64,000 nt of DNA, taken from assembly GCA_013396755.1 (NCBI GenBank), contig VWZF01003318.1, positions 129,649 through 193,648 on the forward strand. Direction: 5' to 3'. The number at the start of each line of letters is the position of its first letter. Position 1 is the first letter of the stretch. This DNA comes from Sclerurus mexicanus (taxonomy: Eukaryota; Chordata; Aves; Passeriformes; Furnariidae). Shown here one piece after another: positions 23,501 through 36,900 of the stretch. A program made the translations under genes and the position numbers. The notes under the pieces were generated by a model. The model was not told the origin of the DNA, did not search any database, and was given only the letters and a program-made list of their open reading frames with translations.

Positions 23501-26500
23501 AATTGTATTTCTCAGACATCCTAAAAATAACCTAGTAAATGGAAATGACTTGCCAGACAAATGCTATTTTAGTGAAAGTTCTTGGAAGAAAGTAATAGAG
23601 TTACTGTTTCTGCACTTAATGCTGAATGAACTGTCCCTGCACAACTGCTTGGCCAGGAAGAACATAATTTTTCTTACAGTTACTAATCCATTATAACTTA
23701 TATATCTCATTGAAGGCTGCATAAACTGAATGTAGATTTCATATCAAAGTCATACAAAACAAAATCAAGCCACGTAAGTTAAGAAATGTAAACCATGAAC
23801 TTCCAGCTTAATTAAGCCATTTGCTCAGTACTTCCTCTTAGTGTGGTCCAGCCCTGTACCTCTCTTAGGAAGGTCCCTTTTCTGCTCCAAGGGCTGATTT
23901 AATGACAAGCCTTCCCTGTTGCTGGCCCAGCTGGTGTACTGGAGTCAGACTTTTTCAGTGCAGAACATCAAAGCAATCCAAAGCCCAGTTCTTCCCAGTG
24001 CTGGGCAACGCCAGAGGTGAACAGCAGCTGTGGGCTCATACGAGGCAGACAGCATCACTTTGAATCCAGTCCAAAGGCTTATTATAGTGATGCTGTTATC
24101 ATCTGTCCTCCTCCCAAGTTGCTGAGTCCTGTTGAGTTGAGGAAAACCTCAGTGCAGGGCAGCCTGTACCCTTCACATCTTCAGGAGAGCAACAAAACAG
24201 ACATTTCAGATGCTGGAAAATCCAACTCTGCCTGTGCTGTTCCTCTGAACCAAGCCTTGAACCAGTAAGGTAACAAAGCTCAGTTGTTCTTTGCAAGGAG
24301 TTTGTTTTTTTCTTTTCATAAAAGCAGGAACATTTATGTTTAGGGCAAAACTGTCATCTAACACCTAGCCTGAGTCTCTCAGAGAATCAGTATTGCTTTT
24401 GTGGTGTTTCTTCTCATTAAAAACAAACAAAGCTCTGCTGGAAATAAATGAAAGGCATACCTTACTTGGAATGGACTTTTAGTTGCATGTAAGTTCCTGT
24501 GAAATATAAAGAATTGTAGATGAAGAATAGACCATATACTTGCTTCCACATGAAATATTTGCAGGTGTTTCTCTCATATAAAAAGGTTTGCCTTTCAGAA
24601 ACTATTACATACCTTAAAATAAGTGCTAACATTTCTGCAGTAGCCCAATATTAATGACTGATGTCATACTTTCTATTGCAACAAACCAACACTTATTAAC
24701 TGGAAAGAAATAAAAACCTCAGATCTCATTACTGTTTTCAGTGGTATTAACAAAATCAAATACAGTTATTGTACAACATTAAGACTGTATTAAAGCAAAT
24801 TGCTAATAAAACAAGTTAATACTATCAAATAAAGCACTTAGAGAAAAATATACCCTCCTCAGAGTTTTCATAAGCACTTTTGTACTTTGATTTTCCCTTG
24901 GTATCACTAGAAATAAAATGGTTTTCTTTAAGCAGGCTATCCATTTTGCTAATTTCCATCTCTAAGAACTAGACATCTGTAAATCCTTTGAAGAGACATT
25001 ATAGTCTTGTTAGTAATGACTTTTTCTTTTTGATCTTTAAAGCAACATGTTCACCCACATGGAATTTGTGGGTATTGTATCATGTTACTAAACTCATAAC
25101 ACTTTAATGGACTTCACATTACCCATGGCTAGCTTTACCACTGCTGACACTATAATTAAGGCAGGGAGAAGCATTCCATTCTATTCCATCTTCATGGGCT
25201 TACCACTATCTTCAAAATATTTAGAAACTTTTCTATTTTTCCATGCTATGCTTGAAATCCTGTCAGTTTATAAAAACAAAGAAGTAACTATAAATTTTGG
25301 TTTTTGCTAGGGTTGTGACACCTACATAGATGTGAAAAGTTACTTTTGCTACTCACCTAAGCAAAGCAACAAAATATCTTGTTCATGTCTTGCACAGAAG
25401 GAAGAAGATATAAAGATAGGAAGAGATGCTCAAGAAGTTGTCTTAGAATCAGGGGAAATTTAGGGGTGGAAAAAAGCATAGAATGGGGGTTGTAGTTTGT
25501 TGTCTTTTAAAATAAAGACAAACAGTGAGAATAATGCAATTTTGAATGTGAGTGCATGTGCATGCCCAAAAGTTTGCAACCAGACAGCTTAGGGATAATA
25601 CCTTCAGTCAAAAGACTTCAGAAGGGATTTTTCTCTCGGTAGAGTTCTAACTGCACCTTGGCAGAGCCTTTACACAGATAAATCCAAACTTGTGCAGCAT
25701 GGAAGCCAGATATGAAATCAAAATTATAAATTTTGGAAAACACATGATAGTCCACTGTAATTCAAACTCTTATTCTGAAACATAAAGATTCGCTGGGCAG
25801 AGACCTTCTGTTTCATTGCACCTACTATGGTGGAGTCCCAGACCATGACTGAGTACACAGTAACAGATGTCAGCACTATATTAATAACAATATATTAATA
25901 GCACATCTTTATCATGTGAACTCCCAGTTTGCTCAAGTCCTGCAGAGGGACTACTGAACATTCAATCACTCCACCATACAAGCCAGAAATTTATATCCAG
26001 TCCTTAAAAGGATTTCCTTAACCCTTCAACTTGTCACCTTTATCATGAAAAATTCAGGAACACATCAAGCCGAAGTTTTCTCTTGAGTCAAAATTTGTCC
26101 AGTGTACCAGGCAATAGCACTTTTATTTAAACTTCTACATCCCTGCTTCTGTCTTTCACTTGCCTGGCTTGTGTTCAGTGCCACAGGTCTCACTCATGCT
26201 TTGAAATCCATATTTCAAAAAGCCAACTTGTGTGAGAATAGCCATAGCTTCATGAAGGAAAACTTGTCAGGACTTTGACATGTCTCACCTATGCCAGAAA
26301 AGGACTGCAGTCTGTTGTAACTATGACTGTGGGAAAGTCCAAGACACCCATGGGAGTGCTAACCTTTCATTTATTCTGCCACAAATTATTTCCTTCTGTG
26401 CCCCTTTCTTTTTAAAAAGAATAATGTACACCACAGGCTGTTTAGCCCTATTCTCAGTGATCATTCCCACATGAACTCAAAATTAGACATACATGTGTAC

Positions 26501-28379
26501 ACTTTTCCATAACTGGGACTGAAAAGCCCTGGTGGTTTGGACACCATTTTAAAAGCAATGAATACCTCTTCATGCTTGAAACTCATGGGGACCTTTTGAG
26601 CTTTTCTCTTCCCGAATGCTGCAACAACTGTCCTCTCAGAACTGAAGAGAGAACTCTACCTCTCTTCCAGAAAAGGTCCTGTTTCACACTAACAATGTAA
26701 CCGAGCAGACTGGGAAATCATTAGCTCTATTTTCTAACTGTTCCTTCGTGATCTAAGGAAGCACCTCCCCACTGCAAGCTTATTCTTCTATTCTTTACAC
26801 ATTAACCAGATAAGAACTAGCATAACAAAGCTGTGAACAGCTTCTAATATTTTTTTTCCATATATATCTAAGGTTGTATGTATGGAAAAAAATGTGGGGC
26901 AACTCAGGATACTTACTGGAAAACTTTCTTACTGACACATATTTCACTTCAAAAGAGATGGACAAAAAACTCTGCCAAATTAACTTTTGTCAACCACACG
27001 GTGTCCTTCACTGTTCAATTTAAGTGACTCTAACCTACTGTGGTATCTCCACTTCTCAGAGTGTAGAGAATCAAGCCTAATCCTACTAGAGTAGCCCTGA
27101 CAGTGAACAATCCCCATCGCACTCTCTGTAGCCATGAAGATTCACTTACATTTGTGTCTCAGCTCCTGGCCAAGTCTACATCAACAAACATGTGGCTGGA
27201 TACAGTTCTGGTAGCTGCATGACAGTGTGCACCACATCCTTCTTTCCTTTCACATTGAAAAGGGGGTTCTGTGCACTGACCTTCTACAAAGAAATCTGGA
27301 CACACTGTCATTTACCTTAGTTAGGAAAAGAGTCACTTGAAATACATGGATTCTCTCCTTGAGTTACTACAGCAAAACTTGCAGCACTCAGAAACTAACT
27401 AATAACCAACCAAACAAAAAAAATCCCAGTCTGAGATCACAGCTCTCACTTTGAGGTGGGGGGGAGCATCACATCTGTAAATACGTGTGTACCATCTGAT
27501 CTGGAGTCTTAAACACCAAAGGTAGTGGATGCATCCAAACACATCTATGAATTATATGATAGGATATTGTTGCCTTTTTACCCCTGAGTAAAAAAACATG
27601 TATGCTGCAGTACCAGCTAAGGCAGGCTATGCATGCCTGGTGCCTGCCCATCCCACTCTCACAGCTGCCTCAGGCACCAGCTGTCCTGAAGCACAGAGAG
27701 ATATGACTTCCAGACAGGACAACGGTAAATCTGTGTGTCTCATGGTCTCTTTTGGAGATTACACAGCCAGAACCAACGACACAGAAGGATTCTTCTTGCT
27801 CTGTGTTCCTAGTTAATTTTTAAGATCTCTGTAAACTTCCAGTTCACCTTTTAGGGGTCACTGAATAACTTGTTCTTTAGCCAAGTAAAAGTGCGTGTGG
27901 TACACTCCTGCATTTTTCTCTTCTACCCTTGTGAAATATCCTGCAGAGACAAGAATATTTTTTTCTTGGATCAAGATGGATTTTTTTTTTTTTCTGAAAG
28001 CCCACGAGGTGTGTAATCAAAGCTGGCACTGGAGCATCCTAATTACGAAACCCAGCAAGGAGCTTTCACACGCATTTTGTGGACTTCAGATTTCTTGTTC
28101 ACAGAATATTCTTGCTGAGAAAGAAGAGATCATGAGAAAAGTTCAGGAAACAGAACCCAGACTGGCAGTAAATAATTTTTCACTTCTGCCTTTAATACCA
28201 AGATCAAATAAAGAAAAATTGACCCTGTATTTGTAACATGTCATTCCATTTTTACTTGAGAAATCGTCCTGAACTCCTTAGACAGAGAACTAACGTGGCG
28301 CTGAAAATGACAGACATCGAAGGAAGGAGGGTTTAGATTTTTGTTTTGATTTATTCACAAAAAACATGCATCTTCATAG

Positions 28380-29305
28380 AAAACACAGAATGCTTTGGGT
28401 TGGAAGGGGTCTTTAAAGATCATCTAGTTCCACTCTCCCTCCCCTCCATGGGCAGGGACATCTTTCACCAGACCAGCCTGCTCAAAGCCACATCCAACCT
28501 AGCCTTGAAGACTTCCATGGATGGGGCATCCACAACTTCTCTGGACAACTCTTTCAGTGTCTCACCACTCTCTGAGTAAAGAATTTACTCCTAACATCTA
28601 ATCTAAACCTACTCTCTTCTAATTTAAAAATAGTTCATGCTTGCCCTTGTAAAAGTCCCTCTCCCTGTTTATTTCAGGCCCTCCTCAGGTACTGGAAGGC
28701 TGCTGAAAGGGCTCCCTGGAGCCTTCTCCAGGTGCAACACCACCAGCTCTCTCACAGGAGAGGTACTCCAGCCCTCACAGACTCCTCTGGAATTGCTTCA
28801 ACGTGTTCTTTTCATCTTGGGCACCCCAGAGTTGGACAGAGTACTCCAGGTGGGATCCCACCAGCAGGGAGTAGAGAATCACTTCTCTACACCTGCTGGC
28901 CACCTTTCTTTCTGATGAGCCCAGGATATGATTGGCTTTCTGGGCTGCGAGCACACATTGCTGGGTCATGTTGAACCAATACTTCCAAGTCCTCTTGCTT
29001 AGGAATGCGCTCAATCTATACCTGTATGTGTGCTTGGGATTGCCTTGACCCAGGTGCAGGACCTTGCATTTATCCTTGTTGAAATTCATGAGATTTGCAC
29101 GGGCCCCCCTGTCAGGCCTGTCAAAGTCCCTCTGGATGACATCCCTCCCGCCTGTCGACCGCAGGTGTCATCTGCAAACTCGCTGAGGGTGCACTGATCC
29201 CACTGCCCATGTCACCGACAAAGATGTTAAACAGCACCAGTCCCAACACTGAGCCCTGAGGAATGCTGTTTCACCCTGGTCTCCACTTGGACATCAGAGC
29301 CCTTG
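28380..29305 (-). mobile_element. CR1 LINE, 5'-truncated, with reverse-transcriptase remnant
   Basis: This is the longest repeat in the window, about 0.9 kb, in the same orientation as EFNA5. The minus strand ends at 28380 with the CR1 3' terminus ('aaagaccccttccaacccaaagcattctgtg'-like, diverged). Further in, the frame 28775-29089 reads KCKVLHLGQGNPKH, TQQCVLAAQKANHILG and SHLEYSVQLWGAQDEKN, the C-terminal part of the CR1 ORF2 polyprotein after the reverse-transcriptase core. The frame is broken on both sides, with no endonuclease or catalytic reverse-transcriptase motif present. It is a decayed, non-autonomous copy. The upstream limit, near the 'ccctgaggaatgctgtttcaccctggtctcc' block, is approximate. 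Confidence 0.95.
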
Positions 29306-29953
29306 AAACAGAGCTAGAGAAAAATAGCGGGTCTGAAGCGCTGTCTCTGCTGGCTGCTTTCTGCTGAGCTGAAGTGACCATTTTCAGATCCTTTCAATCT
29401 GTGGTGAAAAGATCATTACCATGCTACTCCCGGGAAGTCAGTCCTCCTGCAAGTAAGCTCCTTTGTTATGAATATGGAACAGATGGAACCAAATCTATCT
29501 GCTCCATAGGAACAAAAACACTTACAACCTAGCTCTCTCTATTAAAGACTGTACTTAGCTCCTTTATAGCACTGGCTTTCTGTGCACTGCTGTGAGGTTT
29601 TGACTTTATAGAAAAAGGCGCTTCATAAAAGCAATAGTTCTTACTCCTAAACCAAAAGTGGCCTAAGAACAGTAGAAGATGAATGCAGTGTTTAACCCAC
29701 ATGGCTCCTTGGAGATATGCAAATATTCAATTACTATTTTTTTAAAGCTACAAAAAGGATTTTTTCTGAGCAGGAAAAACAGCCATATGTCGCAAAGACT
29801 GCATCAATAGCAATGAAGTACACAGACGGTAACAGGCTACTTGCTCTAACAAAGGTTAAATCTAGCTCCGTTATTGCAAGAAATAACACAGATTTTTTTT
29901 TTGTAGATATATAACTGTGGATCAAGATGACACTTCTGAAAAAAAATTTGTAT

Positions 29954-29988
29954 TGGTCTTCCAAAAATTGACTTTTTTTGGAAGATCA
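29954..29988 (+). repeat. Short inverted repeat (14-bp stem, 7-base loop)
   Basis: TGGTCTTCCAAAAA (29954-29967) faces TTTTTGGAAGATCA (29975-29988). Thirteen of 14 positions pair by Watson-Crick rules and the other is G-T, with a loop of seven bases. Confidence 0.8.
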
Positions 29989-31009
29989 AACAGTCTGATA
30001 TAAATGAATACAAAAAAAGATTTAATGCATCAATTTATTTCCAAATATTGCATCATGCAGGGCCTATTTCCTAAGACTTTAAGAGAAACTACATCAGTAT
30101 TACAACAATTAACTGTGCAAATTGAAAATATGCACAAACTGTGCCTGAAACTGACAAATTTACTTACTGACTCTGCTCCTTAAGCAAGTAGGTGTAGAGG
30201 ATCTGTCACTTCTCTAACCCTCAGAACAATAACAAATGTTTATTCCTAGCCACACATTCATACATACACACAGATATTGTTTATATCAACCTTTCATAAA
30301 AACTCACAGAACGAAAGTCAGAGACCTCATTTACTCACAGTTTAATATGTTAATACATTTACCATTTGGCTGCTTTTTCAGAATGATTGAAATAAGGATA
30401 TCTGTGACAGAATGTTTTGATTCTGACTAAATCAAGTCTTCAGGCAAATGTCCCCCCCGCCAGCGAAGGCACAGCTTGCCTGAAGTCATAACCTTTGTTG
30501 GTGGAAGGGAACTGGCCTTGAAACAGATCATGAAGCAGATGTTTTATGCCAAATCAGAGTCTAGGGATACACAGGCTACTGCAAATAAAACTCTTCTGCT
30601 GTCTGTTCAGTCATTTCAGTTCCCTGCAGTGTGAAATATGAAGTTGCCAACAAATGGCCAGTGTGCTATGCAGCACAGCAGGGAGGGCAAGTGCCACAGA
30701 TGCACCAAGGGCTGGAAAACTCCTTCATTAGCTCTGCTCTTCAGCCCAAGCCTCAGCAGCGACATGTGGGTCATCCAATGGAAGGTGATGGTGCTTGTAA
30801 AGACAGGTTTCCATCAGTTCCAATTACAGAAATTGCGTGCGCTTGCTTGGGGGAGACGGAGTTTCATACGGCTGTATCCACAGATCACAGTCATTAGTGG
30901 CTCACAAAAAAGGGGGATTTTCAGCAGATTTTTTCCTAAATTTTCTCACCTGAGACAAGACAGCTGATAAAATACACATCTACAGGCTCACACAAAAAAA
31001 AAAAAAAAA

Positions 31010-31044
31010 NNNNNNNNNNNNNNNNNNNNNNNNNNNNNNNNNNN
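31010..31044. other. Assembly gap (35 N) inside a poly-A tract
   Basis: The gap is bounded by A runs on both sides (30994-31009 and 31045-31054). The missing sequence is probably more of the same homopolymer, or a small insertion ending in poly-A. Confidence 1.
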
Positions 31045-33744
31045 AAAAAAAAAAGTCCCATCACCGTAATGTCAGGGTTCTGGTAAACAATTTACAACAG
31101 AAGACCTGTAGGAAATCCCACTGTTAAAGTAGAGGAGAGCATACAAGGCCTGCTACTACCCTCTCTGTGGAGGCAGCATTTGAACAAAAGGCAAGACACA
31201 CGAATGCACCAGCTCCCTTTATTATTGGTCTCTCCTTCTAAATGTTTCCATCTGATTAAAGCATTACCTGTCCAGAGACTCTTGAGAGACAGATGTTTAA
31301 AACTCTAGTTTTAAGCTTTTTTTTTTTTTTATTTCTTAAAAGGAATCTTGTACTTTCAAGTCAGTTTCCATCCACATCAACACTACAATGACTCTTTTAT
31401 GTGTTTCTAGGCTAAGAATTGCACTTTGTATTAAAAGGAAGGAACAGCTAACAATACTAGACAATCTTAGCCCTTGATTATGAGAGAGCAGAAATGTGGC
31501 TCAAGTTGATGATAATATTTGTACTTAAAAAACACAAACACCAAAAAAAAAAAAAAAACCCTGGTAAAATTACAAACATATAACTCAAAAGAACCTACTG
31601 ACAAGCTTTCAAGATGTTTATAATCCACAATAGAGGTCACATTTTCAGAAGAACTCTGTGTTTCATATGAAAAGCATTTTAGAAATCAGGCCAACTATTT
31701 GGATACCTAAGTGACAACTAAGTACTTCTAAAGTTATGACTCCAGTAGGGAATACTAAACACTTCTGATATGTGGCCTGTAATATGAAATCTATTTATTT
31801 TACCTACTTTGGACTGGAATCAAGGAATAACAGGGTTGAAGAAACACAGGTGCAATTTATTCAGAAAAAACACAGGAACTGTATCTACCCCCGGGGTTAT
31901 GTGGTGAGTTTTGTTGGTTTGGTCTTTTTTTTTTTATTTTGTTTTGCTTTGTTTTGTTGTTCTCTTTCAATTATGTGTTTGAGTGTATTTCAGATCAGCA
32001 TCCTGAAGCCTAGATAAAGGGTTCACCTAAATGCAGATGCACCAAACCAACATCATAATCTCTGACAGTTGAGTCAAAAAAGACCACGATGATCAAGTAA
32101 TCTGTATGCAGTCATTAAATTTTTTCAGAAGTCCAGTTAAAGTGAATCAAATCAGTAATTTTTTTGTTTTCAGTGTACATACACAGACTCTATTTACTTT
32201 TTGAATATGAAGTGAAACGAACAGTGGGAATTGAGGTCTATAAATTAAGAAAGCTGTTTCTTCGTGAGAGAACAAAGAAAAAACCATACCATCATTTTTA
32301 GTCTTTTTTCCCCCTTCCCTCAAAGTCATTATTTCAGGGTCTGCTTTTTTCAGTCTGAAATACATTTGTTGAAGAGCAAAGGCTGGGACTTTTTGGTGCT
32401 GGTTTTTTTTTTTTGTGTATCTTTCATTGCTGAGTTTTTTGGTGTTTTTGTTTATTTGTTTTGTTGGGGTTTTTTTAGAATGTGCATGTGCTAATAATTT
32501 CACCTTATATTTATATGGGTGGAGTGCAGATTTACACGTACATTTTAATACACAGGATATCATATGCTTCTCACAAGCACTTGGTGGAACAGCATATATC
32601 TTTGTGCAAAGCCAGCTATACTCACACAAGTACCAAAAGTGTAACTTTAATTTGTATTTCTAAAGCACAATGTTCCTCATTCTCCTAGTCAATACAGTTC
32701 CAAAAATTCTCCCTTCCTTTTCTGCCTAACTTAAATGTTAAGTGTTCCTCAAGAGGCTTATTTTTTGTTTAACACTATATTTCACTCAAAATATTCTATA
32801 GTTCACTAAAATTAAAAAAAGTCCTAGGCAGAAATATATCTTCTCAGCTAGGTCAGCATATTAAGAAATATTGTCCCCAGATAGTCATTTGTACAGACTT
32901 TCCCCAAGCTAACTCTTAACGTACATCTTTTAAACCTGTGTAAAATCTAGAACAGATTATTAGACTTCCAAATTTACCTGTATAATTTGTTTAGAAGCAA
33001 TGCTCTTGTTTCTGATGAGAGCAAGCAGCTGGTGTTTCTGAGCAGGGGCTGCTTTAAGGGTCTGAGACTGCACAGCACCCTCAAATCACAGCAAACACTG
33101 ACCATTACAGGAAACTGCAAAGCTACTGAAAAAGTCACCTTGTCCTTCAAATAAGAAGGCAGCGATAGCGTGGCATGACACACAGTTGGGAAAACCCCAG
33201 GGAAAGTGAACATGTTATATTTTCCATCCCAAGGATTCTGGTGGCAAACTTTCTGAACAGTTGACGTATTTCCTTTATGGAAGCTGGAATACATTTTGTA
33301 GAGAATGGCTGCTTCTGCCATTTTTTTAAGCAGGAGAGATTTCAGTGGGAATGTCTCTCTTACGCACATCCATTAACACATTAGTTACGAAGAAGAAGGG
33401 AAAAGGAACTAAGCACAGTAAAGACATAAAGCTAAAGAGAGGCACTGCTCCACCCTGAGAAATGTCATGAACAGTCTCCTACCTAAACTAGGGCTGAATT
33501 TATTTTTAAATTTATATTTAAAGAACAACTGATCAGATCAGCCCATAGAGGAAAATGATAATCTAGTGACATTATAATACAATGCCCAGGAAACACTTTA
33601 CTGGCATTTAATATTAGAAACATCATTCAGTGGATTTAAAATTATGTATATTTTTAGCTTGATAAAATTAGCATTTTTATATTCACAACAGCTAAATTCT
33701 GTAACACATAACTATTGTTTTTTATCAGAGATCTAATCAATATT

Positions 33745-33904
33745 GGCTAGAGAGGCGTGAAGTTTCCCTCACTTGAGATCTTCAAGAACTGACTGAACTC
33801 CATCCTGTGCCATGTGTTTTGGGATAACCCTGCTTGAGCAGGGAGGTTGGACCACATGACCCACTGTGGTCCCTTCCAATCTTACCCACTCTGGGATTCT
33901 GCAA
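33745..33904 (+). mobile_element. CR1 LINE fragment, 3' end
   Basis: The plus strand shows the CR1 terminal blocks: 'gtgaagtttccctcacttgagatcttcaa', 'accctgcttgagcagggagg', 'ttggaccacatgacc', 'ggtcccttccaatc', then a diverged 'actctgggattctgcaatg' tail. It is 5'-truncated and lies antisense to EFNA5 in intron 2. An AT/AC simple repeat begins about 28 bases after its end. Confidence 0.93.
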
Positions 33905-33932
33905 TGTTACTTTTTCGTATTATTATCTCATA

Positions 33933-33972
33933 AATATATATATAAAAATATACACACACACATATATATATG
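33933..33972. repeat. Compound (TA)n/(CA)n microsatellite
   Basis: About 40 bases consist of 'atatatatata', then 'acacacacaca', then 'tatatatat', just downstream of a CR1 fragment. It is likely length-polymorphic. Confidence 0.85.
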
Positions 33973-36900
33973 CACTTAAAGGAACAGAATATCCATATTG
34001 ATACACACTAAATACACAGTAAATATAGGAAAAAAAGGTCAGTCAGTCGAGAGGAAAATATTGTTACAAATATTTTGTCTTTTTGAAAGAACAGTATCTC
34101 TAAGACAACACTCATCCTTAGAAAAAAGAAAGTCGCTAAATAGACTCACTGCAAGTTTCACACATGCCAGGAACATGATCACATTCTCAGACCCACTGTA
34201 TTCATCAGCTGCCCTGTACAGATTTTGGGGAAAGAAGGAGCACATTAATGCCATAACACAAGATTTCCAAAACCTCCATGATGCAGAATCACCCCTGCAG
34301 AAATCTCTTTACATTTGATGTTGAACAGAAGCCTTCCCTTTTACAGTTTGAGTATTAGCCATAGGAAGTTTCTCAGGGGAATAACACTACTTCTACTGAT
34401 TTTATCATGCCCTTTTCTTGTGAAATATTTCACTGAAAATAATTGGAACCTAATGATGCTTCAGAGGAGTCTCTACATGAAAGAAAGAAATAATAGGAAG
34501 AAATGTTGTATTTGAAACTATACTTTCTTTTCACAGGATCCTTAGACATCCAATGGGAACTGTCAGAGCCACCAACGAATTAATTTCCTAATCTCTCTAT
34601 AATGAGTTTTTTTCTCCTTCAACCCTTGTTTGTCTCCTTTGTAGAAAACATCTGATTTTTCACTTCTGTTTTGATTTCTGTAATTTTTTTACCATCCTAA
34701 AATGCAAAAAGTGGAAGCAAAAATGGAACTAGCCATAACAGAATAAAATGTAGCATGTCTCTCCTTGGAACATGATAAGCTCAAAAAGGAGTATGCTAGG
34801 AAATTGATTTTGTCTGTCCAAAACACGTGAAAGTGTGAAGGTCATGTTGGCAGTCTGCCCTGAATTGCTGTTAAATCCTGCAATATTAATTTTGACCTCT
34901 TTCTTATCATTCTAGTAATTCCTTCACACCCTGTACCAAGTTCATGGACAGCTCCTATGGTATTCCACAGAACTACTTGCAGATGTACAGAATGGGAAGC
35001 AGTCACATGTACTACTTTTTCCCAAAGATCTAAAGAGGACTCATGAAGCATCATGTGGGCAAAGAAAAAAGAAAGTATGAAGACAAAATGAATCAAAATA
35101 TGCTATAACAACAGTGAGACAGACATCTTGCTTCTCCTATTGGAAATCTGGACTTGCCAAAAAATTAAGAAATGTGGGTCTGGCTTGTTTTTTAAGCTCA
35201 TTCTGCTTTGTTGATTAACCTGTTTCTGTTCTTAAAATGAATTACATCATCTTGTTTCTCCACTGTATAATTTTATCATGGAGACAACAAATCATGCTGG
35301 CAGTGATGGTCTGCACTGAGGTGGAATGTATGGTAAAATACAGTTTTCCTCAAATGAATTGTTGAAACCGTTAATCTTTATCTAAATGCCCATAATAACT
35401 GTTTTGCTCTCCGTGGCAGTTGGGAGAAAAAAAAATGTCTTCCAAAAAGCATTTTGGCAGCCAATCTGCTTGTTAATAAAACCTGGAGAAACATTTGTGA
35501 TTAATATAAATTACTAATTCCTCTTTTAATGCCTAAACGTGACAGTGACTAATTCACAGTTTTGCTTGAGCTGCCACTGAGTGTTTCAAGCGGGACTGAG
35601 AACAAAAAAAATGCTGTTGCACTGGTGTATGTTTCTAAGCAAAGCTACCACAGGTCCAAGTGCTAGAGACCAAGAACTCTGTCTCTGACAACAACTTCTA
35701 ACTATACTGGCTGATTATTCTGCTCAGGACGGTAGTGCAAGCTACCTAACATCCCCCCTATTATAAGCTGGAAGTTGTGCATGGAAGCCAGTTACAGCAA
35801 ACTGTGAGGTTCCTGATACCTAGTTGGTAGCATTTTTTAGTGAAAACAACTAGTTCAACAACTGGTATCTCTGTCTTGCTATAAATGTACTTTAAATGTA
35901 TTCTTACACATTACTATTAATTTGAAACTCCAGCAGCATTATAATTTCCCTGTTTATACTGAACTGCTAATAAAATAACGTCAAAAGTTTTGTGAAATAC
36001 TAGAAAATTTGATAAAATAGTTTGCTAAACAAAAACCTACCCATATCAGTTGCTTATGTATGAACTACACAACACTGTCATCATCATCCTCACCTGGAAT
36101 ATACTTTTATTTCTGAACAAACATGTGCTTTGCTTCTTCACCTCTCTCTGAGAAAGAAAAGCATTTTCTACATTGCTGGTTTACTTCTGGACTTTTCACT
36201 ATGCCATTCCTGCCTTCTACTTCTCAATGCTGTTTACAGATAGGAACTGAGGAAGTTAGATCCCAGCTCCATGAATCACCAACAGGAGTTGCACACGTAA
36301 CTTCATTCCTATGAGGAAAAACAAATTCATGACTTATCTGTGCACCACTAGCCAGAAGCAAAGAGGTGCTAATACTAAGCCCTCTTCAAGAGGACAGGTT
36401 GCATTCTTTTACAGTCCCTAGGTTCCTGAAGAAAGGGACTACATCTGAGGCAGACAACAAGTCCTGCTGGAGCTGCTGCTACAGATTCTGACTCCAGTCT
36501 CAACACAGGGCTCCATGCTGTAGGACAGCACATTCTTCAGTGCCTCACACCTGAATGTCTTCTGCAAAACCCTGAAATATCAGAGAGGAGTAGTCCACAT
36601 GCAGTTACAAGCACTGAGATAAAGGAAGATGACCCAGTCTTACCACAAGTAGATGTGTCAAAAAAAATACTTAAGAAGAAATCCAAGATCGTATCTTCAC
36701 AATGTCCTCACCTACAACTCTCAAAGCATAATTTAGGTTAGCTAAGCTGTTCTGGTGTATTTTTGCCTGAACACATTTTGAATGCCACTATGACTGAATT
36801 GTCAGGGCTCTTTAAATTGATTAAAATACTGCCATTCTGATTATCCTTCAAATAATTAAGATCATTTCAGCCCCAGAAGATCAGCAATAGCAACGTTATT

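Noticed and set aside
28637..28974. Plus-strand frames rich in Pro, Ser and Gly
   Set aside because: They are antisense translations of the CR1 element, whose real frame is on the minus strand.
32147..32629. 160-codon minus-strand open frame in intron 2
   Set aside because: It spans several plus-strand T runs that translate as lysine-rich sequence, has no recognisable domain, and lies inside an EFNA5 intron without splice or codon evidence.
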